This document shows positions 23,298-31,238 of a DNA stretch of 34,796 bases, in pieces (the first letter of the stretch is position 1; every line of letters starts with the position of its first letter). The position numbers and the translations under genes were made by a program. Location of the stretch: the NCBI GenBank assembly GCA_031418215.1, contig JANOXC010000200.1, positions 1 to 34,796 of the forward strand. Direction: 5' to 3'. The stretch comes from JANOXC01 sp031418215. GTDB taxonomy: Bacteria; Bacteroidota; Bacteroidia; AKYH767-A; OLB10. The notes beneath the pieces are model-generated. The model saw only the letters and a program-made list of their open reading frames with translations, ran no database searches and was not told the DNA's origin.

Positions 23298-24222
23298 TGC
23301 TATTTACTTGCTTGATTTCAACATTGGCAGTGTCAGGAAGTCCATAATTTCCTGAATTGATTATTCTGTCATCAGGATTAAATGTTGGTGATAAAATCTC
23401 TACCTTATCACCAATACTAATTCCCTTTTTAACGTAGACCTTTACTGCAGTTGTATCGTTAATAAGTTTCATCACCCAAAATACTTCCATCGTCTCATTT
23501 GTGAGGATACATGCTTTGTTTATTATTTGTGCTTGCTTTCGAGTGGACTTTTTTAGTTGCACAATAGCATTCAAGTTTTCAGGCAACAGTATTGCCGTTG
23601 TAGGTTTAATAACAAATCGTTGTGTTTGAGATACAGGATCAAGAGTTGAAAGGCGGGAAGTGATCTTCCCGGGTATTTGTGTAGAATCTGCTAATACAAT
23701 GTTACATTCGGCACCTATTGCTGCATACTTATTCTCTTCAAAAGGAACATTTAGGATAAATACAAAACTATTTATTACAGAAATGGAAGCAAGTTCATCA
23801 CCTTCATTTATAAAATCGTTCGGTTGTTTAATGTTTTCGGATAAAATACCTGTAGATGGTGCATAGATTGTTATATTCCCATTAAAAGCTAACATTGAAT
23901 CTTTCGCATTGAATTTTTCAAGTGCCGAACTTTCTTTGGTAACTACTGAAAACAAAGGGGCACCGGCTTGCACAAAGTCTCCTGAATTAAAAAATGTTTT
24001 TTTAATAAAGCCGTTGATGTTTGATTTTACCTGGTTTTTATTTTGATATACAGATGTTGCATTTAGACTGATAATATCATTCATCGATTCAATCTTTATA
24101 TGTGAGATAGAGACGGGTGTCTTGCCTGATGTACTGATACCTTCTTCGAGATTTGGAAGGTGCTGGCATCCTGTGATGAATGCAACCACTAAAACAGCTA
24201 AATCTATTTTTTTAAACATCAT
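23290..24222 (-). CDS. RND efflux periplasmic adaptor (membrane fusion protein), short
   Basis: A 310-residue lipid-anchored adaptor linking the RND permease to TolC. The signal ends in a lipobox, FITGC (Cys19), after MMFKKIDLAVLVV. The lipoyl half-motif VKSNINGFIKKTFFNSGDFV (about 65-84) and its mirror ITIYAPSTGILSENIKQPND (112-131), then GDELASISVINSFVFILNVP, form the beta-barrel; barrel and membrane-proximal domains follow with GKITSRLSTLDPVSQTQRFV. The alpha-hairpin seems extremely short (only about 30 residues between the lipoyl halves), which shortens the protein relative to the typical 370-420. Start ATG at 24222 overlaps the TolC gene stop as ATGA. Interacts with TolC and RND partners. 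Confidence 0.9.
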   Translation of the reverse strand: MMFKKIDLAVLVVAFITGCQHLPNLEEGISTSGKTPVSISHIKIESMNDIISLNATSVYQNKNQVKSNINGFIKKTFFNSGDFVQAGAPLFSVVTKESSALEKFNAKDSMLAFNGNITIYAPSTGILSENIKQPNDFINEGDELASISVINSFVFILNVPFEENKYAAIGAECNIVLADSTQIPGKITSRLSTLDPVSQTQRFVIKPTTAILLPENLNAIVQLKKSTRKQAQIINKACILTNETMEVFWVMKLINDTTAVKVYVKKGISIGDKVEILSPTFNPDDRIINSGNYGLPDTANVEIKQVNSNE

Positions 24223-25457
24223 TTTAAGTAGTTCATTTGATTGATTAATTGTAAACGATCCATTTTTGCTTCTTTCAAACTGTATACGGTTGATGAGTAG
24301 CTGTTCAATGTATTTATAAAATCCATGAACTTCACAAGTCCTTGCTCAATTTCGATTTTATAAAGTCTCATAAGTTTTTCTTGCTCATTTACCTGACTTT
24401 CAATGGTAGAAATTAAGTCATTCGTCAATGTCAACTGATTGCTTAAGTTAAAAAATTGTTGATTGAACTGCCCAATATAAAATGATTTATTATTCAACCT
24501 GGTGTTTTCTTCAAGTTTAATTTTATTGAATTTTTGTTTTCGCAGATTGCCGTCATAAATAGGTAATGCAAAATTTAGACCTATACTAGTCCCCAAATGT
24601 TTAGTGAAATCGTTCGGATTTATCGCATTAAAACCTGCATCAGCAAATGCCGTTAGCTTGGGACGGTACCCGAGAGAAACTAATTGCTGAGCGCTAATGT
24701 TCTGAAGGCTGTCAGTAGTCAATCTCATCATGATAGGGGAAGCATTTATATCTGGGAAATTTGTTAATTCAATTTTTGGGTTTTCTAATTCAGGTGTGAT
24801 GGTGTCGTTAATTCCACAAAATTGATTTAGCACACTGAGCTTGTTTTTATATTCAATATTGCTTTTTTTTAAAGATATTTCGACAGTTTTAATAGCAATT
24901 TTTAAATTCATCAGGTCAGTTTGCATATAAACACCCCTCATAACAAGTTGCTCTATTGAAGATTCTTCTTTTTTCAATAAATCGAATAGCTGTTTGTTAA
25001 ATAGCAGTTTGCTATAATCCGAAAATGCATCTAAGTAAAGAGTTGTTATGTTTTTCTTAAGTTCTGTTGCTGTAATCTTGAAATTGACATTCAATGCTTG
25101 ATTTAATACAGAAAGGTTATTGAGTTTGATCTTTTTTGCATTCCTGTTTAACAAGGTTTGCGTTATATTGACCAAAGCCGAATAATTGCCACCATTCGTA
25201 ATTGCACTATCATAACCAAAATGATTAGTCACTGGTGCATACATCGCTTGCGACGTGGCGCTAACCTGTGGTTTATATTCAGCCATTAAAATTAAGCTAT
25301 CTGATGCCTGGCTACGTATAAGATTGTCGTATTCCTTCAACAAAGGACTATTCCGTTGGCCTTCATCAATGAAATAAGTAATATTTTGTGATTGACCGTT
25401 AAGCTTTAAACTAGTAAATGTTAAAAGCAGATAAAGATTGAGTATTTTCTTAAGCAT
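24219..25457 (-). CDS. TolC family outer-membrane efflux protein
   Basis: A 412-residue outer-membrane channel protein, first gene of the tripartite pump operon. ATG 25457 is chosen over an upstream TTG at 25463: MLKKILNLYLLLTFTSLKLNG is a signal peptide. The mature chain has the OEP pattern of two repeats of long coiled helices with short strands: SPLLKEYDNLIRSQASDSLI (about 36-55) and, in the second, IGLNFALPIYDGNLRKQKFN (about 286-305) with the usual P-x-F/Y-D-x-G-x-R motif. It forms the exit duct shared with the adaptor and RND permease encoded downstream. The stop codon is embedded in the adaptor's start (ATGA). A perfect -7 box is 45 bases upstream. Confidence 0.92.
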   Translation of the reverse strand: MLKKILNLYLLLTFTSLKLNGQSQNITYFIDEGQRNSPLLKEYDNLIRSQASDSLILMAEYKPQVSATSQAMYAPVTNHFGYDSAITNGGNYSALVNITQTLLNRNAKKIKLNNLSVLNQALNVNFKITATELKKNITTLYLDAFSDYSKLLFNKQLFDLLKKEESSIEQLVMRGVYMQTDLMNLKIAIKTVEISLKKSNIEYKNKLSVLNQFCGINDTITPELENPKIELTNFPDINASPIMMRLTTDSLQNISAQQLVSLGYRPKLTAFADAGFNAINPNDFTKHLGTSIGLNFALPIYDGNLRKQKFNKIKLEENTRLNNKSFYIGQFNQQFFNLSNQLTLTNDLISTIESQVNEQEKLMRLYKIEIEQGLVKFMDFINTLNSYSSTVYSLKEAKMDRLQLINQMNYLK

Positions 25458-25501
25458 CTGCAAAACGATCGTGTTTGGTTTAATTATATAGTATTGAAAA
25501 T

Positions 25502-25509
25502 CAAAGATA
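25502..25509 (-). promoter_or_regulatory. Candidate -7 box of the tripartite efflux operon
   Basis: The minus strand reads TATCTTTG, a perfect TAnnTTTG, 45 bases upstream of the TolC gene ATG. A weak TTTA (25530-25527) sits 17 bases further upstream. No palindrome that would mark a repressor site was seen here. Confidence 0.45.
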
Positions 25510-25673
25510 AGTTAAATTTATCCTGTTAAATCTTCGTATCAAAAAATAGCAAACGAAATAAATTAAGAGGAGCAGATTAAATTGAATGGTTGTGCGCACT
25601 AGAAATGCAATCTAAATTGTAATTCGATGGGAAAGAGGTGAAGCCTGGCAGCATAATCAATTTTTCTTTTGAA

Positions 25674-27215
25674 CTACCTCTTTCTTGATGAAGAACGAGA
25701 ACTGCCTAGTAACACTCCCATTAATCCACGGGTAACTTCACGCAGAATGGTTTTTGTAACATTGCTATTGGCAATGTCTTTAATCGTGTCGCTGATTGTG
25801 GAAGGACTTTCTGATTCAGTGGATTTTTCACCTTTCTCAGTTGGAACTACCTGTTCAACTGTTGGCGCAATTTTACCTTTCAATATTTCATAGGCGCTGT
25901 TGCGGTCGATTATTTCATTGTATTCTTTTGCTATAGTTGAAACTGCAATTCTTTCTTCCTGTTCTGCAGGGGTTATAACATCCATCCTCGATTGTGGTGC
26001 GCACATCATGGTATGAACGAGTGGAGTAGGAGAGCCTTTTTCATTTAATACTGTTACCAGTGCTTCTCCAATTCCTAATTCTGTGATAAGCTGATCAGTG
26101 TCGTAAAATTCTGTGATAGGAAAATTTTCTGCTACGAGCTTAATGTCTTTTCTGTCTTTTGCTGTAAAAGCACGCAAGGCATGTTGGATTTTAGTTCCCA
26201 ATTGACTTAGTATAATATCAGGAATATCTGTTGGGGCCTGTGTGCAAAAGAAAATTCCAACACCTTTGCTTCTGATCAGCTTAATAATGGTTTCCAATTG
26301 CTGCATTAAAGCTGGTGATGCTTCATTAAAAATCAAATGAGCCTCATCAATAAAGATCACAAGTTTTGGTTCGCCTTTATCACCTGTTTCAGGGAACTTA
26401 CTATATATTTCAGCAAGCAGACAAAGCATAAACGTGGAAAATAATTTTGGTCTGTCTTGGATATCGGTTAATCGCAAAATATTAATACAAGCTTTTCCCA
26501 CTTGATCTTTTTGCAATAAATCTTCGACATCAAAAGATTTTTCACCGAAGAATAAATCACCGCCTTGTTGCTCCAACTCTAATAGTTTGCGCATTATTAC
26601 ACCTGATGTTGAAGTTGAAATAGCCCCATAATTTTCTTGAATTTCCTTCTTGCCTTCGCCTTGAGCCAGGTGTTGCAACGTGGCTCGAAAATCTTTCAGA
26701 TCCAACAATGGTAATTGATGATCATCGCAATATTTAAATACGATGGCTACCGCACCTTCCTGATTGTCGTTTAACTCCAGCATTTTGGAAAAAAGCAATG
26801 GACCGAATTCAGAAACAGTTGCGCGTAACCGAACCCCTTTTTCATTGGAGATGGTTAACAGTTCTGTTGGATATTCCTGTGGTGCCCATGGTACACCAAT
26901 CAAATCCATTCTTTCCTTCACCTTTGGATTCACCGCTCCCGGTTTGGAAATGCCACTAATATCCCCTTTAATGTCCATCAGCAAAACATTAACACCTTGT
27001 TCAGAAAGTGCTTCTGCAAATCGCTGAATGGATTTTGTTTTTCCTGTACCTGTAGCGCCTGCAATTAAACCATGCCTGTTTACAGTGGCTAATGGAATAT
27101 TCACCGTTAAGCCACTAATATTTTTTTTATCAAAAACCGGCCCGCCCAATACCAGGCTCTTACCTGAAAAAGCATAAGCTGTTTGAATTGTTTCCTTGAA
27201 TTTTTCTGCTTGCAT
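25674..27215 (-). CDS. HerA-like / DUF853 ATPase
   Basis: A 513-residue cytoplasmic P-loop ATPase of the DUF853 group related to HerA helicases and FtsK-like translocases. The N-terminal domain includes a Walker A, GATGTGKT at residues 53-60, and Walker B LVIFIDEAHLIF (about 285-296). The conserved region between, VNVLLMDIKGDISGI, matches the family's DIKGD motif, and IGIFFCTQAPTDIP-type sensor sequence VGIFFCTQAPTDIPDIILSQ lies about 320-339. The C-terminal 60 residues are low-complexity with Ser and Arg (SSRSSSRKR end). Function in vivo is unknown; related proteins translocate DNA or act in membrane remodelling. It stands alone; 43 bases separate it from the amidase stop upstream on the strand. 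Confidence 0.88.
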   Translation of the reverse strand: MQAEKFKETIQTAYAFSGKSLVLGGPVFDKKNISGLTVNIPLATVNRHGLIAGATGTGKTKSIQRFAEALSEQGVNVLLMDIKGDISGISKPGAVNPKVKERMDLIGVPWAPQEYPTELLTISNEKGVRLRATVSEFGPLLFSKMLELNDNQEGAVAIVFKYCDDHQLPLLDLKDFRATLQHLAQGEGKKEIQENYGAISTSTSGVIMRKLLELEQQGGDLFFGEKSFDVEDLLQKDQVGKACINILRLTDIQDRPKLFSTFMLCLLAEIYSKFPETGDKGEPKLVIFIDEAHLIFNEASPALMQQLETIIKLIRSKGVGIFFCTQAPTDIPDIILSQLGTKIQHALRAFTAKDRKDIKLVAENFPITEFYDTDQLITELGIGEALVTVLNEKGSPTPLVHTMMCAPQSRMDVITPAEQEERIAVSTIAKEYNEIIDRNSAYEILKGKIAPTVEQVVPTEKGEKSTESESPSTISDTIKDIANSNVTKTILREVTRGLMGVLLGSSRSSSRKR

Positions 27216-27258
27216 GATTGTATTATTTTATATATTATCCTTAAAAAGTAAATGCTAT

Positions 27259-28890
27259 TTAAGAAGGGATAGAAGTTTTGATGAATTTAGGCGGCTGCCT
27301 TTTTTTTGTTGCTTGCTCGTATTCATAAGCAAATCCTAAAATTTCCATCTCCCTGTAGGCGCCTGACATAAAAGACAAACCTCCCGGAAGCTCATGTACA
27401 AATCCCATGGGAACTGTAATATGCGGATATCCTGCCAGTGCTGCAGGCGTGCTGAAACTAAAACCGGTATCATAATCACCATTAATAACATCGATGCACC
27501 ATGGTATTCCAGAGCTGACTCCTGCAATAGCATCTAGTTTATTCTCTTGCATCAACTCATCAATAATTTTACGCGAGCTAAGTGTTTTTTGTAATGAATC
27601 GGTGTATTCTTTACTTGACAAGTCATCCTTTGTTTCACACAATTCTAATATTTCTTGTTTGAAGAATGGCATTGCAGTAGCTTCATTTGATTTGTTGTAA
27701 TGGATAATATCTGAAAGGGAATTTAGTTTTTCCTTGGAATGATTAAGATATTTATTTAAACCATCTTTAAATTCATATTGCAGCACAATGAATTCTGCAT
27801 CACCAATCTCCCTGATACTTTTCATCAATTCTACTTCAATGACTTTGGCTCCTAACTTTTTTAGATCATCGATAGCTTGAATATATAAAGAAACAACTCC
27901 TTCATGCCCGGTCAAAAAAGATTTTTCTATTCCTATTCTTTTTCCTTTGAGCGAATGACTAGCAAATGCAAGTGTATAGTCCTTAGAATTTTTCGTACTA
28001 CTTTCTTTAGTAATCGCATCGGCTTCATCAATTCCTGTCAAAGCACTTAAAAGAATAGCAGCATCTTTTACCGTTCTTGCCATTGGTCCGGCAGTATCCT
28101 GCGTTTTTGAAATTGGGATGATACCGTTGCGGCTTAATAATCCAACGGTTGGTTTAATGCCAACAATTCCACAAGAAGAAGCAGGGCTGATCACCGAACC
28201 ATCTGTTTCAGTGCCAATTGCAACAACACATAGGTTGGCAGAAACGGCTGCTGCTGAACCAGAACTGGAGCCACTGGGACTGCGATCTAGAATGTATGGA
28301 TTTCTTGTTTGACCTCCTCTACTACTCCAGCCACTGGAAGATTTTGTTGACCTGAAATTGGCCCATTCACTCAGATTCGTTTTTCCCAAAATAACAGCAC
28401 CTGATGCTCTTAATTGTTGAATAATAAAAGCATCTTTTGCTGCTCGATTTTTAATTAAAGCAAGTGAACCTGCAGAAGTAATCATCTGATCACCAGTATC
28501 AATATTGTCTTTGATTAAAACAGGAATTCCATGCAGTGGTCCTCTCACTTTTCCGTTTTTCCGCTCGGCATCCATTTGAGCAGCAATAGCTAATGCTTCC
28601 GGATTAATTTCCAACACAGCATTTATTGAATGTCCTTTTTTATCTATTGAATTAATACGATTTAAATAAGCTTCTACCATTAACCTGGAAGTTAATACAC
28701 CATCTTTCATTTTAGCCTGTAAATCGTCAATGGTAATTTCTTCTATATTTATTACTTCATCACCTAAATCTAAAAGTTTGGCAGGCTTTTGTGTGGATTG
28801 TTCAGCGGATAATTCTTTTGGGAATGAAGCAATGGTGGAAAAAGCCAATCCTGCCAGTGAACCATTCTTAAGAAATTTTCTTCGATTCAT
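27259..28890 (-). CDS. Exported amidase (amidase signature family)
   Basis: A 543-residue amidase hydrolysing carbon-nitrogen amide bonds. The N-terminus MNRRKFLKNGSLAGLAFSTI has adjacent arginines before FLK and a hydrophobic stretch, a twin-arginine-type signal, so a periplasmic location after folding is likely. The Ser-cisSer-Lys triad of the family is present: Lys127 in GIPVLIKDNID, the cis-Ser in PSGSSSGSAAAV (Ser208 or Ser209), and the nucleophile Ser232 in ETDGSVISPASS. The C-terminal segment AALAGYPHITVPMGFVHELP also matches the family. It resembles exported amidases of Bacteroidota rather than GatA, because of the signal peptide. Substrate is unknown; amide or peptide degradation are options. 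It lies between the DUF853 gene and the HD phosphohydrolase gene. Confidence 0.93.
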   Translation of the reverse strand: MNRRKFLKNGSLAGLAFSTIASFPKELSAEQSTQKPAKLLDLGDEVINIEEITIDDLQAKMKDGVLTSRLMVEAYLNRINSIDKKGHSINAVLEINPEALAIAAQMDAERKNGKVRGPLHGIPVLIKDNIDTGDQMITSAGSLALIKNRAAKDAFIIQQLRASGAVILGKTNLSEWANFRSTKSSSGWSSRGGQTRNPYILDRSPSGSSSGSAAAVSANLCVVAIGTETDGSVISPASSCGIVGIKPTVGLLSRNGIIPISKTQDTAGPMARTVKDAAILLSALTGIDEADAITKESSTKNSKDYTLAFASHSLKGKRIGIEKSFLTGHEGVVSLYIQAIDDLKKLGAKVIEVELMKSIREIGDAEFIVLQYEFKDGLNKYLNHSKEKLNSLSDIIHYNKSNEATAMPFFKQEILELCETKDDLSSKEYTDSLQKTLSSRKIIDELMQENKLDAIAGVSSGIPWCIDVINGDYDTGFSFSTPAALAGYPHITVPMGFVHELPGGLSFMSGAYREMEILGFAYEYEQATKKRQPPKFIKTSIPS

Positions 28891-28920
28891 TTATAATTAT
28901 TTATTTTTTACTTATGTAAC

Positions 28921-29031
28921 CGTCATTGCGAACCACTGCAGTAATTCTATTAAAGTGAAAATTTCGAAGTGGTGAAGCAATCTGTTCAATGGTGAGATTG
29001 CTTCGCACATTCTTCACTCGCAGCAATGACG
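28921..29031. repeat. REP/MITE-like palindromic element
   Basis: A 111-base unit bounded by perfect 9-base inverted ends, CGTCATTGC (28921-28929) and GCAATGACG (29023-29031). Inside it is a second 10-base inverted repeat, GAAGCAATCT (28974-28983) and AGATTGCTTC (28995-29004), with an 11-base loop. CGTCATTGCGA-type palindromes are scattered in many bacterial genomes as REP-like elements. It fills the spacer between the HD phosphohydrolase gene and the amidase gene; no coding capacity. Confidence 0.75.
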
Positions 29032-29044
29032 TTAGTTTTAAGTT

Positions 29045-31081
29045 CTAAGCACTAGAAGGATATGCAATTCGAACATGATAAATGCTTGACAACATTTTTT
29101 TAAAAATCTTTTTGCTGGAAGCAATGTCGCGGTAAGTAATATCGCAGTTTTCAAATTGACCGTTATTAATCTGGTTGCCAATAATGTTTTCGACCAACTT
29201 ATCAATGGAATCAGCATCATGTTGCGTTAAACTGCGTGCTGATGCCTCAACAGAATCGGCCATCATTAAAACAGCTGTTTCGCGGGAGAAAGGTTTAGGT
29301 CCCGGATAACGGAAGTCATCTTCATCAGGTAGTTGATCCGGATAGTTCTTCAGATAAGACTGGTAAAAATATTGCACCATCATGGTACCGTGATGCGATC
29401 TGATAAAGTCAACAACTGCATCGGGTAAGTTATTTTTTTTTGCCTTTTCAATACCTCTTATTACGTGGCTGATGATGATGGATGCACTTTCATCGAACGA
29501 CAATTCATCATGCGGGTTCATCTGTGTACTCTGGTTCTCTATAAAATATAAAGGCATATCGCTTTTTCCAATGTCATGATATAACGCACCAACTCTTACC
29601 AACAATGAATTTCCTCCAATTTTATAGATTGCAGCTTCAGCTAAATTGGCGACTTGCATGGAATGTTGAAATGTTCCGGGAGCCTTGGTGGCCAATTCCC
29701 GAAGAAGATCATTGTTAAAATCGGTTAGCTCCATCAATGAAAAATCTGATGTCACACCAAAAACTTTTTCAATGAAAAAAATTAATGGATAACTAAATAA
29801 CGTGAGTAATATGTTACCTCCCAACCAGGCAATACTTGATAATTTTAATTCACTGATACTCCCTTCGTTGATGATGGTTAAACCGGTGAAAGAAATGATA
29901 TAAGATAAAAATATTAACGAGACTGCGACAAATAACTGGGAGCGTCTTCGCATGTTAACAATGCTGAAGATGGCAACTATGCCTGCAATCGTTTGCATAA
30001 AAACAAATTCAAATCCGTTAGGCGCTACTGTTCCAAGGATAAGTGTTGTTAACACATGGGTAAATAAAGCAGTTCTTGTATCAAAGAAAGCACGTGTTAC
30101 CAGTGGTAAAATACAAAGTGGTACCATCAAAATGCTGATCCATTGTTCTCTTAAAATCACAGTGTACAATAAGGTAATGCCCACAATCAACAAAAACAAT
30201 AATGTGAGTTTACGGTTATCCAGAAGAATATCTTTTCGTAAAAGGACTAAGAATGCAAGCAAAACACCAATTGAAATGGAAACCAGCAATAAATATCCAA
30301 GATAAGAAATGAAGCTTGTATCTTTTTCAGGTTGTTGCTCTTCAAATGCTTTTCGCAAAGATTCCAGGATAGCGGCATCACTTTGTTTAAGGATATGACC
30401 CTTTTCTGCAATTATAGTTGCCTTGGCTACCATACCACGAGTAAGGCTGATATTCGCTTCAGCTTCCGAGATTGCTGTGCGAGTTAATTCAGCATCATAA
30501 ACAATATTGGGTTGCAATGATTTGATCAAGGCATTAAAAAGTGATTCATTCTGCTGCAAATTACGGCTGATGAGCTCCCGCTCAATAAATGCTGCTGTTT
30601 CATTGGATGATAATACATCATTATAAGCTGCATCAGTTGCCTTATTACCTTTTACCAGGAAGAATTTTTTTGATCCGGGAGATGATTCTTCAAGTTGTTG
30701 AATGAGTCCTTTAGCATAGAGTGATTGTAAGATGTTTTTACCGGTATCTAGGATTACAGGGTCAGTGTTGTTTAATCCGGAAATAAAATTACTGATTGAA
30801 TTAAATTTTACTGTTGTATCAAGCCTGAAATAAAAGGGTTGATTGTCAGCAATCATCTTTTTCTCTACATCAAGTTCTTTCTCTGTTTTATAAATAGCAA
30901 AATCAAAAGGAGCTTTTAAGTTTTCATAGTTCCATGCTCCCCCAATTTTATAATCATACTTAAAGCGTAGCTGATGAGGAAGATAACCTGTGATAATAAA
31001 AATGGAAAAAACAATGACGAATAATCGGTAATAAAAGTCATGTTGTGTACTTAGCGAAATAAATAGTTTGCGGATATTCAT
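29045..31081 (-). CDS. 7TM-HD domain phosphohydrolase, PgpH-like (c-di-AMP phosphodiesterase candidate)
   Basis: A 678-residue membrane enzyme. Start is ATG 31081 (a TTG at 31084 precedes it). An N-terminal membrane segment (about 19-35) leads to a long extracellular 7TMR-HDED domain (about 45-255, with the conserved ADNQPFYFRLDT stretch), then seven membrane helices (about 260-440) and a cytoplasmic HD domain: QHSMQVA with His473, YHDIGK with His502-Asp503, and SHVIRGIE (His539) plus RSHHGT (563-564). This is the architecture of PgpH, which hydrolyses cyclic di-AMP in Firmicutes. A cyclic di-AMP role here is inference; a c-di-AMP cyclase gene is not in the window. No obvious promoter box was found. 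Confidence 0.9.
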   Translation of the reverse strand: MNIRKLFISLSTQHDFYYRLFVIVFSIFIITGYLPHQLRFKYDYKIGGAWNYENLKAPFDFAIYKTEKELDVEKKMIADNQPFYFRLDTTVKFNSISNFISGLNNTDPVILDTGKNILQSLYAKGLIQQLEESSPGSKKFFLVKGNKATDAAYNDVLSSNETAAFIERELISRNLQQNESLFNALIKSLQPNIVYDAELTRTAISEAEANISLTRGMVAKATIIAEKGHILKQSDAAILESLRKAFEEQQPEKDTSFISYLGYLLLVSISIGVLLAFLVLLRKDILLDNRKLTLLFLLIVGITLLYTVILREQWISILMVPLCILPLVTRAFFDTRTALFTHVLTTLILGTVAPNGFEFVFMQTIAGIVAIFSIVNMRRRSQLFVAVSLIFLSYIISFTGLTIINEGSISELKLSSIAWLGGNILLTLFSYPLIFFIEKVFGVTSDFSLMELTDFNNDLLRELATKAPGTFQHSMQVANLAEAAIYKIGGNSLLVRVGALYHDIGKSDMPLYFIENQSTQMNPHDELSFDESASIIISHVIRGIEKAKKNNLPDAVVDFIRSHHGTMMVQYFYQSYLKNYPDQLPDEDDFRYPGPKPFSRETAVLMMADSVEASARSLTQHDADSIDKLVENIIGNQINNGQFENCDITYRDIASSKKIFKKMLSSIYHVRIAYPSSA

Positions 31082-31171
31082 CAATTGAAGGTTACTCCGA
31101 ACGAAAATAGCAAAACAAACAATCCATTTATGAAAAACAGAGAAGTGTTATGAAAGACTTTAGTTCATAAA

Positions 31172-31199
31172 AAAAGCGGGAAGTGAGCTTCCCGCTTTT
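31172..31199 (-). terminator. Rho-independent terminator of the peptide transporter gene
   Basis: A perfect 12-base stem, AAAAGCGGGAAG (31172-31183) and CTTCCCGCTTTT (31188-31199), with loop TGAG. On the minus strand it is followed by a T-run, 40 bases after the transporter stop at 31239. The flanking A and T runs could make it work in both directions. Confidence 0.88.
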
Positions 31200-31238
31200 G
31201 ATTTTGTTGACCACAAAGTCTACCAAAGAAATAGAAAA

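Noticed and set aside
22842..23315. A 157-codon open frame on the plus strand inside the RND permease and adaptor genes
   Set aside because: Antisense to conserved sequence, no family features, and no promoter or start context.
20280..25457. Calling the pump CusCBA (copper/silver efflux)
   Set aside because: The permease length (1005), short adaptor, and lack of recognisable methionine-rich metal sites do not allow a metal-specific call.
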